Part shown: positions 1 through 10,363 of the stretch, piece by piece
How positions within the stretch are numbered: the stretch's first letter is position 1
How the letters are laid out: each line of letters opens with the position of its first letter
From: Locusta migratoria
Taxonomy: Eukaryota > Arthropoda > Insecta > Orthoptera > Acrididae
Length of the DNA: 64,000 nt
Direction: 5' to 3'
Assembly: GCA_026315105.1 (NCBI GenBank)
Contig: CM048748.1
Location: 25,448,078 to 25,512,077 of the forward strand
Notes under the pieces: model-generated
Told to the model about the DNA's origin: nothing
The model's database searches: none
What the model saw: the letters and a program-made list of their open reading frames with translations, nothing else
Made by a program: the position numbers and the translations under genes

Positions 1-1315
1 TTACAATTCCAACTGCCGGGTGCTCTGAGCATAGTGGTGTAACAGGGCGAATTTATGACGCGAACAACCCGACGCTTCACTTTACATCTGCCCGTTATTC
101 AGTACTAACAGTTCCCAGAACAACTAACGCCGTTCACAATCCCCCACGCCACAGGTATAACAAACTAAACTGATTGGTAAGCACTGATTGATCACATACA
201 CACACAGAGGAAGGGCAAATTACAGTAAACTTTGACATTAAAGGTAGCTAGGAGGATTTTCCAGGAAGAGCAGACATAGTCTCTGAGCCTCGTCACCGCG
301 AGGGCCTACCAAGCCAAACACGACATGTATTTCAACAACGAAGAGCAGTATTAACGGACACTCGTCAAACAGCAGATGACGTCACACCTGTAACACTGGC
401 ACAACACGTACCTAAGTGCAGTAAACAGCCACTGTGCCTACTCGTGGAAAGCGGTAGGCCTTCTCCCTTAACAAGTATGAAATTATGAATCACAATGCAC
501 TTAATACTCTTGGAATAGTTATTACCTACATTGGAACATTGAACCAAGAACCAAGATTTAAAAACTTATTGCTTGTATCCATAAAAAGAAAATCTCCCTT
601 CAAAGACAATAGTTGTGCAACAAACATACAGGTCAGCCACACTTAACAGATGCCCCATTCATTATAAGAGATTGCATTCTCACAAGGAGATAACATTGGT
701 ATCGGATTTTAGAATTTTTTCGTATTTATGGTACATAAAGTTCAGAACACAAATAACGATCAGCCAAAGACATTCGATACACCTCTCAAAATACCTAGAG
801 AAAATCGAATTTGAAGTACATGTTAGTACCTATAATTAAATCAGTTGCAGCAAGTGTCGGTAGCGTTGTGGCCTTATAAGATTAGTGTCGGTGGTTAAAA
901 GCCTTTAGTGAAAATTTGTTTTTCGTTGTGTTTGAATACTTACACAATTTTAATATCTAATGGTAATTTTTCAAAAGTGAACATATTTTTATTACACATT
1001 TTCTATATTTTATAAAAGGTTCTTAATAATGATGGTTTCAATAAAAAAAAAGTAAGTTAAATTTTTTACTGTATTGGCTTCACTTTTAGTTGAAGTCGAT
1101 AGTTTCGTTACTCAGTTCGTGAAGAACTACGACGCTATTTTTGGAAAGTCATATCCATAGCTACTAATGACTTTCGAAGCAGATAACCCAATCAACCATT
1201 GTTTTAGGTGACAAGGTATTCAGTTCGTCCACATACACATAGATACAAAAACTGACACAACACAAGGAAGTAGATTCAAAAATGTTTTACATAACTGGTT
1301 AGGAAACAAAAATAT
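1..1315. other. No recognisable feature
   Basis: AT-rich sequence with frequent stops in all frames. The only open frames are under 80 codons and show no motif that I recognise. Nothing is annotated here. Confidence 0.5.
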
Positions 1316-1319
1316 TTGC

Positions 1320-1388
1320 CATCACGGGATTCGAACGTTCGACTGTATGCATGTGTGTCCAGAACTCTACCACCAGAGCTATCTCGAC
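1320..1388 (-). repeat. tRNA-like sequence, SINE head or tRNA pseudogene
   Basis: On the minus strand an A-box-like segment (TAGCTCTGGTGGTAGAG) is followed about 30 bases later by a B-box-like CGTTCGAATCC, the internal RNA polymerase III promoter layout of a tRNA. The arms do not make a convincing cloverleaf and no 3' SINE body is evident. It is called a tRNA-derived repeat rather than a tRNA gene. Confidence 0.5.
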
Positions 1389-1604
1389 AGATTTTGCAGC
1401 TGTTCTTATTATTGCTACTTACATGTACCTGCACAACTTCAAAATCGATTTCCTCGAGAATTTTTGAGAGTTGGGTCGAATGGATTTGGCCGATTTTATG
1501 TCAGTTCTGGACTTCATGTACCATAAATATAAAGAAATTATAAAATCCGATACTCAGGTTGTCTCCTTGTCAGAAAAAAATTACTTTCATATTAATTCCC
1601 AGTT

Positions 1605-2141
1605 TCACTGAGAGTCCTGATGAGAATCCAGATGAAACGGAATCAGGACAGACTTGAAGTTCCTATAAACAATCTCCGCAAAGGAATGTTGTGGGTAATT
1701 GCAAATGGTGGTGTATTTACCTATAGCATTCTCGAAACAGAACTTCTTAAATTGTAGTAAACAAACGCCAGGGAATTTTACTAGTTTAGTCCCTTCCAAA
1801 ATCCAACAACAACAACAATTGCTACTAAGCAGCACACTCTGAGGGCCTAAAATATAGAAAACATGGTGTAAATGGCGAATGGTAATCCCAGCTGTAATTC
1901 CCCTAATTGGAGGAAGGCATACGAAACACGTAATGACATCAACGACAACCAGTATGTAACGTTTACGTTTCCTGGTCGTGTGAAAAGGCCCAACGCACTC
2001 AATGAAAAGCTTATCCATGGGTGTACTTTCTCTAGCGGAATTCAACACTCCCCTATGAGTATGGGAATTAGATTTTACACTCCCCCAATAGTCTCGGCAC
2101 GTCCTTGTAGAACGTGGTGCCTGCCTCTTCTTAAATGGCAT
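1605..2141 (-). pseudogene. Ty3/gypsy integrase core fragment
   Basis: The frame contains PMDKLFIECVGPF followed by RYILVVVDVITCFV and a GPQSVLLSSN segment, which correspond to the integrase catalytic core where the element's cDNA would be joined to the chromosome. The first catalytic aspartate, usual in the D-x-VGP motif, is glutamate here (IECVGP). The second, usual in SDN, is serine (LSSN), so the protein would be inactive. After LSSN about 15 codons are foreign and then the match resumes at QFKKFCFENAIG; that gap is explained by a short SINE tail at about 1783-1822. Family assignment is from motif recognition only. Confidence 0.75.
1783..1822 (+). repeat. Short SINE 3' tail inside the integrase
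   Basis: The segment TTTAGTCCCTTCCAAAATCC followed by an (AAC)n tail resembles the 3' end of the locust-type tRNA SINE found complete elsewhere in this window. It lies exactly where the integrase reading frame is interrupted. No clear target duplication was seen. Confidence 0.45.
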
Positions 2142-2481
2142 TCGATTACAGAACTATGGAAATAATGAAAGTCAGTTGTAACTAATTCAACAGTTAAAGC
2201 AGATTTTGTAACTCTTGTCTCTCTTCATGCTATAACAAACGATTTTTTTTTTACTAAGACAATACTCCGGTACCTCCATACTCTGGTCGTGCTACTGTTT
2301 GATCACTTCGAGGTGGGGATCCTGACTTTTTCTTTCCCTTTAGGTGGTAAAAAGTTCAGGAATGTCAGAGAGAACACTCATAATCCAATGGCAGTGTGGG
2401 ACCTCTGAAACCACTTACTGACTCCAATTATCCTCGTCCAACATACTACTCAACGCATCGGCAACTGAAATGTCAATCCTC

Positions 2482-2673
2482 CTAATGTGTTGCACGGTAA
2501 ACCGGAAAACGGATATGTTGATTGCTATCTTGGGCGGCCAAAACCCAGCTCAAGGCCTGATTACCGATCTCAAGTTGGAAATTCCGATGCTCAAGATATG
2601 AACGACACCTTTCTAGAGCAAACATTACTACTAGTGCTTCCCACTCATGTATCCGAAAGCACTCTTGATACAT
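2482..2673 (-). pseudogene. Ty3/gypsy RNase H fragment
   Basis: The 63-codon frame contains EWEALVVMFALERCRSYLEH followed by NQALSWVLAAQDS. This corresponds to the gypsy RNase H region, where a conserved E precedes the VFALEKxRxYL helix and a D usually occupies the position of G in this copy's IGNQALSWV. Loss of that aspartate would abolish metal binding. The fragment lies between the RT and integrase fragments of the same relic, as expected for pol order RT-RH-IN. Confidence 0.75.
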
Positions 2674-2895
2674 AGACTATGGGACGCCTCCCTGATTCTT
2701 CCTAAAGGAGCACAACGACTACACCGAAGCTGGAAGCATCGATTTGTATAATAAAAGTCTTCTGAAAATAAGAGACTGCATGCACACGCGGGTTTGCCAG
2801 AGTAGCCTTAATTGCATCGGAAGGTAATAAATATCCTGGTTCTTTTTACGGAGTAAATTTAAGGGAGCAAGCGAATGTGTGGTATTGGACACGAA

Positions 2896-3108
2896 TTAAA
2901 AAAAAAAAAAAAAAAAAAAAAAACCTGCGAGGCCGATGAAATCAGCAATGCGTTTTTTAGCTTTAAGAGGAGGAAACTCACACATGTCTGTTGTAGTCAC
3001 CTGGTCAATACATACCCCTGCTGCTGAAACTATTTGCCGCAGAAAGGATTTCTCTTTAGATTCTAATTTAATATTTGATGACTGAACAGTGACGCCTGCA
3101 GCATACAA
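2896..3108 (-). pseudogene. Ty3/gypsy reverse transcriptase thumb fragment
   Basis: The frame contains FLRQIVSAAGVCIDQVTTTD and then KAKKRIADFIGLAGFF, the connection between the RT palm and RNase H in gypsy elements (FLGHxVS..GI..DP.K, then LRSFLGLAGYYR). The final Phe codons are extended by an A-run of 26 bases (2898-2923 on the plus strand). This homopolymer has expanded at the two Phe codons and destroys the frame beyond it. Confidence 0.7.
2898..2923. repeat. Poly(A/T) run, 26 bases
   Basis: An uninterrupted A-run on the plus strand lies inside the gypsy pol relic and is read as poly-Phe on the minus strand. It coincides with conserved Phe codons, so slippage at TTTTTT is the simplest origin. 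Confidence 0.9.
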
Positions 3109-3659
3109 GCAAGAACTGATGAAGATCTACATCTACATCGATATTCTGCAAGTTACACTGAAGTGCATGGCAGAGCGCTCATCGAACCACTTTCATTATA
3201 TTTCTCTACAGTTCCATTCTCTACTAGTTCGCGGGAAAAATGGACACCTAAATCTTTCTGTTTTCGATCTGAATTCCCTTATTTTATTATGGTGATCATG
3301 TCTCCCTGTGTAGGTAGGTGGTAACAAATTATGTTCGCATTATGAAGAGAGAGGTGGTGGGTGAAAGAAATTTCGCAAATAGATTGCGTCGCAACAAATA
3401 ATGCCTTTCTTGTACATCTTGCACATCATTTCCGTCACACTCTCTCCCCTATATCGTGATAGTACAAAATGAGCTGCCCTTCTCTGAATTTCCTATACAA
3501 AATCGTCCATCAGTCCACCTCGTGTGGACCCAACAATGCGCAGAAATATTCAAAAATAGGACACACAAGTGTATTGTAGGCAGTTTGAATAGTAGAACTG
3601 TTGCATCTTCTAACTGTTCTGTCAATGTAAAATAGTCTTTGGTTCGTTTCCCTATAATA

Positions 3660-4512
3660 TTTTCTGCGTTATTTCCAATTTAAGTTGTTCTTAATTGTTA
3701 CTCCTATGTATTTAGTTGATCTGATAGCCTCTAGGTTTGACTTATTTATCGTGTAACTGAAATTCAGCGGATTTCTTTTAGTGGTCATATGGATGATCTC
3801 ATACTTCTCATTATTATTGGTCAATTGCCAATTTTTGCACCATGCTGATACCTTATCTAAATCATTTTGCAGTTCCTTTAGACCTTCTGGTGACTTTACT
3901 AAACGACACATGACAGGATCATCAGCAAACGAATAAAGCTACTTAGAATGTCTCCTAAATCGTTTATAAAAATAGGGAACAGTATGGGCCCTTATACTAC
4001 TTCCCTGGGGAACGCCAGATATCATCTCTGTTCTACTCGATGACGTACCGCCAGATACTACGTGCTGAGTTCTTTCGGACTGGAACTCACGAATCGAATC
4101 GTACAAATGTGCTGATACTGCATTAGCACGCAATTTGATTAGTTTGTATGTTTGTAAATCTATCGGACCAAACTACGTGGTCATCAGTCCCAATTTGATT
4201 AGAAGACGATTGTGAGGTACATTTTCAAAAGCCTTCAGAATATCTAGAAACATGGAATCTATTTGACATCACTTGTCAATAGCACTCATCACACCATGTG
4301 AGTAAAGAGCTAGCTGTGTTTCACAAGAACGATACTTTATGAATCCGTGTTAACATCGGTAAATAGGTCGTTCTCTTCTAGGTAGTTCATAATATTTGAG
4401 GAAAGTATATGCTGTAACATGCTGCTGAAAACCGATGTTAATGATACAGGACTGCAATTCTGCGGATCACTCCTATTGCCTTTCTTGAATAATGGAGTGA
4501 GCTTGTAACGTT
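3660..4512 (-). pseudogene. LINE reverse transcriptase, broken (copy A)
   Basis: Minus-strand pieces can be read in order. VTPLFKKGNRSDPQN-like sequence (about 4450-4510) is followed by QHGFIKYRSCETQLALYSHG (about 4280-4340), the palm-A equivalent FLDILKAFENVPHNRLL (about 4200-4250), ISGVPQGSSI (about 4010) and SAWCKNWQLTNNNEKYEII (about 3800-3850). Next comes TKYIGVTIKNNLNWK (about 3670-3720). The FADD catalytic box region (about 3920) is corrupted. Stops, frame changes and the SINE-tail insertion make it non-functional. The GVPQGS and TKYxGVTI pattern is typical of CR1/Jockey-group LINEs. Confidence 0.75.
4143..4190 (-). mobile_element. 48-bp SINE 3' tail with perfect target duplication
   Basis: The insert contains the SINE 3' body block ATCGGACCAAACTACGTGG, also present in the full SINE at 42753-42946. 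It is bracketed by the 12-bp direct repeat CAATTTGATTAG at 4131-4142 and 4191-4202. It interrupts the reverse transcriptase of LINE copy A. The insert lacks the tRNA head, so it is an extreme 5' truncation. Confidence 0.85.
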
Positions 4513-4579
4513 TCTGCTATGTTGCGCACTCTCTACAAAATCCGTTACCAACATCACAAAAACGAAATATCGGACACCT

Positions 4580-5792
4580 AAGTAAGACTTCGCTACTGGA
4601 CATGTAAAATATCAGATTTTCGCGTTCAGTTTCAAATACTATTAACACTATTAGTAAAACCGCATTTAAGAAATATTATGTTGATTTAACCATAATTTTG
4701 CCTGTTCTACGTAATTTTCAATTTTTATACTTTCGTAAATAATAGCTGCAAACACTAAATAAAAATTACACTTAGTTATGGGATACGGCGAGCCTATAAA
4801 GGTAATAATTTGTATAAAAACAACAATATTACATGTCATAACTATTGCACCACATGACTACATATGTACCTTTTGTTTAAATAAATTGGAGCAGACTATG
4901 TTTTATATAACACTGGATCCTAAATTAAATACTGCTCATTTTTCACGTACTAAAATTAATAATCAGTTTGGTACTAAGGAACTAGCTTCGAAATAGACAA
5001 CACTTCGACGACTTTATACAAATCCGTATTTATAAAAAATTAGATCACTAATTGAAATACATTAAAATTACGTGCCTCGATAATAGTACACCTTCATAAT
5101 ATTGCCAAAACAGATAAGTATGCACTTCAAAAATACAAATAATGTAAATAAATTGAGTTATTTTAAAAATGAATTAAAACAGGACTTTTATTTTGCGTAT
5201 TCTATTAAATACAAATTTCATAAAACACGTGCATACATTGAGATAAATAGTTAAAGCCTAAATGTAATATTTTAATTTGTGTAATTTGGGTGTAATTTGG
5301 AATATTTCAAGAATTGTTTATTTGGTAACCGAAGAACTTTGTCATCAATCTTATTACGCGGTTACGTGGAAAGAGGTTTGAGAAAGCCATGTTTTGTCAC
5401 TCTGTTCGTAGTCACAAACCTGTAAGCAGCTCTGTTGTCATGCTGCTGTATTTGTTTTATTTTGGACATTGTGCAACTATGTGTCTGGTTTAATATTCAT
5501 TTAAATGGAAATAAAATCGTTTCCATATCAACAAACTTCATGTTTATGATTTACGAAACTATCCTGAAACATCAAATCTTTTAGTGAATGCCTAAGACAG
5601 CTCACAACGCAGTGGACTTCAGTCAGCATATAAGTTCTTTTTTTATCATCTTTACCTACAGTGGAATGACTGTGTTATACAGGCTGTGAGCTAATAAAAC
5701 TTTCCGTGATTTAGAAGAAAATTTGGGATCAGTTTGAGTCAATCCCAAAAAGGGTGACTGTCGTTAAAAGCTGTACAACTTTCCAATCTTTG
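4580..5792. other. AT-rich stretch without recognised features
   Basis: Very AT-rich sequence. No open frame over 75 codons, no TIR and no retroelement motif were noticed. Confidence 0.5.
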
Positions 5793-5805
5793 AGTACGGA
5801 ATTTT

Positions 5806-5858
5806 GGGACTGATAACCTTTGTCGTTTAGTCCCTTTCAAAATCTAACCAACCAACCA
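5806..5858 (+). mobile_element. 53-bp SINE 3' tail with perfect target duplication
   Basis: The sequence GGGACTGATAACCTT...TTTAGTCCC followed by an (AACC)n tail is the 3' end of the tRNA SINE family. It is flanked by the 13-bp direct repeat AGTACGGAATTTT at 5793-5805 and 5859-5871. The tRNA-derived head is missing. Confidence 0.85.
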
Positions 5859-5871
5859 AGTACGGAATTTT

Positions 5872-6512
5872 CACTGACCGAGTGGTTGTATATGACAGGT
5901 ATGGGGCTGAGGTTACTCAATTGTGAACTTCTGAATCAGAACCGGAAATAGCCACAAACTTAGGTTCTCACAGGATATAGTCACACTAGCTTTAATCTTA
6001 ATTGTGATAAATGCCCTTTAATCTTAACTGTGATAAATGCGCTGCGAGATAAAACTTAAAGTCGCAAACATAATACTGACGTAATTAACGAATGTTATAT
6101 TTTTCATTCATGTCATGAGCACTACCTACATCTTTCCAGTTCGTATCTTTGAGTAGTTCTCAAAAATACTCACATTATGGTGGAGTGACTCTTCTCCTGT
6201 ATTTACATTTAGCAGCTTATAATCTTCACCTAAAAAAAGATGAAGAACATGTCATGATCCGATAGGCCTTTGGTTATTGGTTTTATGATATGATTTTGTT
6301 CCTTTGATTTGTCTATAAAATTTTTATCAGTGGCTGTCCTAGATGATTTAATTATACTAGTTGGGATGTTTACTGTATGCGTTAGACTGTAAGAATGTTA
6401 CTGACGCAATAAATGTTTAATGAAAGACTGCTTAACAAAGTCATTCTGTTAAAGAGCAAAGTACTGCTTTTAGATGATTTAGGAATAGATTATAATGCAG
6501 ATACTTGGTAAA
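5872..6512. other. No recognisable feature
   Basis: AT-rich sequence with no coding match. A short local duplication (CTTTAATCTTAATTGTGATAAATGC-type units) is visible at about 5990-6042. Confidence 0.45.
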
Positions 6513-6514
6513 TA

Positions 6515-6547
6515 CACACCTGGCCATTAAAATTGCTACACCACGAA
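6515..6547 (+). repeat. Left terminal inverted repeat of Tc1-like element
   Basis: The core GCCATTAAAATTGCTACACC (from 6523) is matched in inverse by the right end at 7822-7854. It would be the transposase binding and cleavage end. Confidence 0.85.
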
Positions 6548-6707
6548 GATGATGTGCTACAGACGTGATATGCAAATGATTAGCTTTTCAGACCATTCAC
6601 ACAAGGTTGGCGCCGGTGGTGACACCTTTCAACCTGATAAGATGAGGACCAACCGATTTGTCATACACAAAAAGCAGTTGACCGGAGTTGCCTGGTGAAA
6701 CGTTATT

Positions 6708-7763
6708 GTGATGCTTCGTGTAAGGAGGATAAATATGTACCATCACGTTTGCGACTTTGATAAATGTCGGATTGTAGTCTATCGCGATTGTGGTTTATCG
6801 TATCGCGACATTACTGCTCGCGTTGGTCGCGATCCAATGACTGTTAGCAGAATATGGAATCGGTGGGTTCAAGAGGACAATACGGAGCGCCGTGGTGGAT
6901 CCCAACGGCATCGTATCAGTAGCAGTCGATTTGACGGGCATCTTATCCGCACGGCTGTAACGGATCGTGCAGCCACGTCACGATCTCTGAGTCAACAGAT
7001 GGGGACGTTTGCAAGACAACAACCATCTGTCCGAACAGTTGGACGACGTTTTCAGCAGCATGGACTATCAGCTCGGAGACCATGGCTGCGGTTACCCTTG
7101 ACGCTGCATCACAGGCAGGAGCGCCAGCGATGGTGTACGCAACGATGAACCTGGGTGCACGAATGGCAAAACGGAATTTTTTCGGATGAATCCAGGTTCC
7201 GTTTACAGCATCATAATGGTCGCATTCTTGTGTGGCGTCATCGCGGTGAACGCACATTGGAAGCTTGTATTCGTCATCGCCATAGTGGCGTATCATCCGG
7301 TGTGATCGTATGGGGTACCATTTTTTACACGTGTCGGTCACCTCTTGTTCGCATCGACGGCACTTTGAACAGTGGCTGTTACATTTCAGATATTTTACAA
7401 CCTGTGGCTCTACCCTTCATTCGACTGCTGCGAAACCCTGCATTTCAGTAGCATAATGCACGACCGCATGTTGCAGGTCCTGTACGGGCCTTTATGGATA
7501 CGGAAAATGTTTGACTGCTGTCCTAGCCAGTACATTCTCCAGATCTCTCACCAACTGAAAACGTCTGGTCAATGGTGGCCGAGCAACTGGCTCGTCACAA
7601 TACGCCAGTCACGACTCTTGATGAACTGTGGTATCGTGTTGATGCAGCATGGGCGTCTGTACCTGTACACGACATCCAAGCTCTGTTTGACTCAACGCCC
7701 AGAGGTGGTTGTTCTGTGTACTGATTTCTCAGGATCTATGCACCCAAACTGTGTGAAAATATA
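6708..7763 (+). pseudogene. Tc1-family transposase, frameshifted
   Basis: The N-terminal half (6708-7148) has an HTH/paired-like DNA-binding region: FDKCRIVVYRDCGLSYRDI, then VGRDPMTVSRIWNRWVQ. An amber/opal-type break at about 7149 is followed in another frame by IFSDESRFRLQHHNGRILVW, which holds the first catalytic Asp, and GVIVWGTIF. Further frame changes give the HSPDLSP-like region (about 7530-7560) and the C-terminal PVHDIQALFDSTPRR. Family members run to about 340 residues in one frame; this copy needs at least three frame corrections. Several in-frame ATGs lie near 6708-6735, and the family start is probably the later one, just before HHVCDFD. Confidence 0.85.
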
Positions 7764-7821
7764 ATCCTATGACAGTTCTAGTGTATTTGTCTAATGAATA
7801 CCCGTTTATCATATGCATTTC

Positions 7822-7854
7822 TTCTTGGTGTAGCAATTTTAATGGTCAGTAGTG
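7822..7854 (-). repeat. Right terminal inverted repeat of Tc1-like element
   Basis: The reverse complement reads ACTACTGACCATTAAAATTG and continues CTACACCAAGAAG. It matches the left end apart from a few substitutions in the outermost bases. Confidence 0.85.
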
Positions 7855-7856
7855 TA

Positions 7857-8163
7857 GTTAGTCTGTTATGGAACTCTACTTCTGTTGCACACGCTTGTAA
7901 ATGCTGCTCTAGACAGAGTTATGTCAATACTGTTGAATTATACAGCAGTTTTTAATAAACGTGGCGGTCCTCCTCTCTCCCGCCGGAGTTTTAATCAGAC
8001 CGAGAGGAGCTTTCATAAGGAGCCAACAAATTTCTGGCAAGTTTCCTTAAAGGCTGTTCACGGAAATCTTCAGATAAAGAATATTGAAGCATCTAAATGC
8101 CATGTAATGAAATTGTATGTAAAGCAACAATTATAATCATCCGAAATTAAATTCTACGAACTA
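7857..8163. other. No recognisable feature
   Basis: About 300 bases between two Tc1-type elements with no motif recognised. The 83-codon open frame here (7885-8136) has no family features. Confidence 0.4.
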
Positions 8164-8304
8164 CAGTCCTGGAAAATGAAAAAAAGTACACTTTCACTCC
8201 GTCGACCCAGCAAAGGGAAATTGAATTGACAAATTTTTTGAGGATTACACAGGTAGAGCCATACGCTTCAGAGTGCAGTCACGAGAGGATGCGTAATGTC
8301 GGCG

Positions 8305-8661
8305 TTAGTACCGAGGGTACCCTCCTTTTGCAGGCATGCCAACTGCAATTATTCCGTGGAGGCGATCGTAGAGTTGCCGCATATGGTCTTGGGGAATGGC
8401 CTGCCACCCATATTCCAACTTGTGCCTCAGTTGGACCACATTTAGTACCGCTAATGCAGACCGCCCAACATGACGTTTCATTCGGTCTCCAACACGGCCA
8501 GGGTAGTTGAAGTACACCTTGAAGAGCACGTTGGATGGTACGGGATACATGTGGATGTGCAGTATCCTATTGAAAAAGCACAGTGCATCAGTGGTTGCAA
8601 GATTGGTTGAATGATTGTTGCAGTGTACCGTGCGCTGTTCAATGTTCTCTAGACGATTCAT
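8305..8661 (-). pseudogene. Tc1-like transposase C-terminal fragment (left arm)
   Basis: The frame contains GDRMKRHVGRSALAVLNVVQ followed by WQAIPQDHMRQLYDRLHGII and ends shortly after AKGGYPRY. This is the C-terminal tail of a Tc1-like transposase. The right arm has the same blocks (MKRRVGRSA, WQAIPEDHIRHIESRL, KIGYTRY), so the two arms are one family. The catalytic core is absent from this arm because LINE B begins at its upstream edge. Confidence 0.8.
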
Positions 8662-9525
8662 CTACATCTACATAAATACCCTGCAAATCTCATTTAAGTG
8701 CCTGGCAGAGGGTTCATCAACGACTTTCGTAACTTTTCTCTACCGTTCCATTCTCTAACAGAGCGCGGGAAGAAAGAACATCTAAATCGTTCCGTTTTCG
8801 ATCTGGTTTATCTTATTTTATTGGGATGGTCATGTCTCCCTAAGTAGGTGGGAGCTAGCAAAATATTTTCACATTCAGAAGTAAAAGTCGGTGATTGAAA
8901 CTTCGCAAACGGATCACGCCGCAATTAACAAAACGAGCTGCCCTTGTGTGAACCTTCTCAATATCTTACGTCAGTCCCACCTAGTGACGGTTCCACAATG
9001 GGCAACAGTATTCCAGGAGAGAACGCACAAGTGTGATGTAGGTAGTCTCTTTGGTGGAGCTGGTGCATCTTCGAAGCGTTCTGCCAATGAAACGTAATCT
9101 TTGGCTCACCTTCCCGACAATATTTTCTGTGTGTTCGCTCCAGTGTAAATTATTCGTAATTGTAACTCCTGGGTATTTGGTAGAATTTAAGACCTTAAGG
9201 TTGGACTGATTTCTCGCGTAATTGAAGTTCAGCGGATTTATTTTAGTGGTCGTGTGTATCACTTCACACTTTTCTTTATTTAGTGTTAATTGCCAATTTT
9301 TGCACCATGTAGAAATTTTATCTAAATCGCTTTGCAGTTGCTTTTGATCCTCTGTTGACTTCACTAAGCGATGAACGACAAGATCATCCGCGAACAGTCT
9401 AAGGGAGCTATTCAGATTGTCTCCAAAATCGTTTATAAAAACGAGGAAGAGTAGGGGACCTATAACGCTTCCCCGTCAATGACAAGGAACTGTGTCCTTT
9501 CTGATAGTAAAGAGGAGAACGGCTA
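8658..9525 (-). mobile_element. CR1/Jockey-like LINE, copy B, 5'-truncated
   Basis: It begins on the plus strand with ATCTACATCTACAT, the reversed tail, then the 3' UTR block AGTGCCTGGCAGAGGG, and continues into RT on the minus strand. It is the same family as copy A at 3117. Homology fades near 9525, before the Tc1-like arm starts at about 9555. Confidence 0.8.
8981..9478 (-). pseudogene. LINE reverse transcriptase C-terminal part (copy B)
   Basis: A 127-codon open frame (8981-9364) reads DLDKISTWCKNWQLTLNKEK, TKYPGVTITNNLHWSEHTEN, then RLRFIGRTLRRC and LLEYCCPLW. These are the RT thumb and the conserved C-terminal LVRxLLEYxCPLW block of CR1/Jockey-group LINEs. The FADD palm box lies upstream at about 9385 in a broken context. 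It is the most intact of the three copies but lacks the endonuclease and most of the palm. Confidence 0.8.
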
Positions 9526-9554
9526 GTGCAGTATTTGGCTCCACACACAATGAT

Positions 9555-10210
9555 GCGTGCCGTTAGGATGTCCTCTGCTCACGCCCCAACATCGGTCAGC
9601 CCGCCTCCAGTCGGGTCACGGTAAGCTCTTATGAAGGGACGAATGGACACTTGTCCCCTCAGTGATGAGAGTCGCTGCCGCCTCGGTGCCAATGATGGTC
9701 GTACACTTGTGTGGTGTCTTGGAAGGGAGCACGAAAATCTGGAGTGTGCGCGAAAGAGGCAAAAGGAGCTGACATCTGTCATCATGGTGTGGGGAGCCGC
9801 ATACGACTCTAGACGTTCTCCTCTGGCAATCTTAGAGGGAAAATTGAACACTGCACGGTACATTGAAACCGTCATTCAACCTTTCTTGCCACCGTTCCTG
9901 CACCAACAAGGCGATGTGTGTTTCCAATATGACAATGCACGTACCACCCAACGTGTTCCTAAACGTGTACTTCAACTACCCTGCCCATTATTATCCCCAG
10001 ATCTGTCCCTATTTAAGCACGTTTTGGACCGAATGAAACGTCGTGTTGGGCGGTCTGCATGAACGGCACAAAATGTGCTCCAACAGCGGCACTAGGTGGA
10101 AATTTCATGGCAGGCCATTCCAGAAGACCACATTCGGCACATCGAGAGTCGTCTCCTTGGAAGAATTACAGCTTGCCGTGCTACAAAAATAGGGTATACA
10201 CGGTACTAAC
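9555..10210 (+). pseudogene. Tc1-like transposase catalytic part (right arm)
   Basis: The open frame 9631-10062 contains PLSDESRCRLGANDGRTLVW (catalytic Asp in the SDES box) and VIMVWGAAYDSRRSPLA. It continues with QYDNARTTQ (second Asp in the YDNAR box) and PLLSPDLSLFKHVLDRMKRR. Family members have QQDNARPH and SPDLSPIEH, so the His and Glu positions are altered here. A stop at about 10060 interrupts before the tail WQAIPEDHIRHIESRLLGRI, which is readable in frame afterwards. The DNA-binding N-terminus is missing. Confidence 0.8.
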
Positions 10211-10363
10211 GTCGACTTTAGGAACGCTCTGGTGACTGTACTCACGTGCATATGACTTTGCCTGTGTGATCTGTGTTGTCATGTCCTCATGAATGTATCA
10301 GTAACATTTTCCTCTGCTGGATTGACGAATTCATGGTATTCATTTTTTCATTTTGCAGGAGGG

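Larger units (their letters stand above)
1605..3112 (-). mobile_element. Decayed Ty3/gypsy-type LTR retrotransposon pol
   Basis: Three minus-strand coding fragments occur in normal pol order: RT thumb/connection (2896-3108), RNase H (2482-2673) and integrase (1605-2141). Between them the reading frame is lost. No LTR was found on either side, so this is an internal remnant. It abuts the 3' end of a LINE at about 3117. Confidence 0.75.
3117..4512 (-). mobile_element. CR1/Jockey-like LINE, copy A, 5'-truncated
   Basis: The 3' end carries the (ATGTAG)n tail seen on the plus strand as ATCTACATCTACATC. It is preceded by a 3' UTR with the conserved TGCCAGGCACTT-type block (here TGCCATGCACTT). Further in is a decayed reverse transcriptase. 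The same 3' terminus recurs at 8658, 22508, 31648 and 46170, defining one family. A 48-bp SINE tail with a perfect duplication sits at 4143-4190. Confidence 0.8.
6515..7854 (+). mobile_element. Tc1-like DNA transposon, full length, inactive
   Basis: The element is bracketed by TA (6513-6514 and 7855-7856). Its imperfect terminal inverted repeats share ACCATTAAAATTGCTACACC-type sequence, with GCCATTAAAATTGCTACACC at the left end. Between them lies one transposase gene, broken by frameshifts and stops. Length of about 1.34 kb and the TA target are standard for Tc1 elements. Confidence 0.9.
8164..10363. mobile_element. Two Tc1-like 3' halves in inverted orientation around a LINE
   Basis: The left portion (8164-8655) is the 3' part of a Tc1-like element on the minus strand. 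The right portion (about 9555-10363) is the 3' part of a closely related element on the plus strand. The outer ends form an inverted repeat: GTCCTGGAAAATGAAAAA from 8166, and CCTCCTGCAAAATGAAAAAA as the reverse complement ending at 10363. TA precedes the left end. LINE copy B fills the middle (8658-about 9525). Neither half has a 5' end or an N-terminal DNA-binding domain. Confidence 0.75.
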
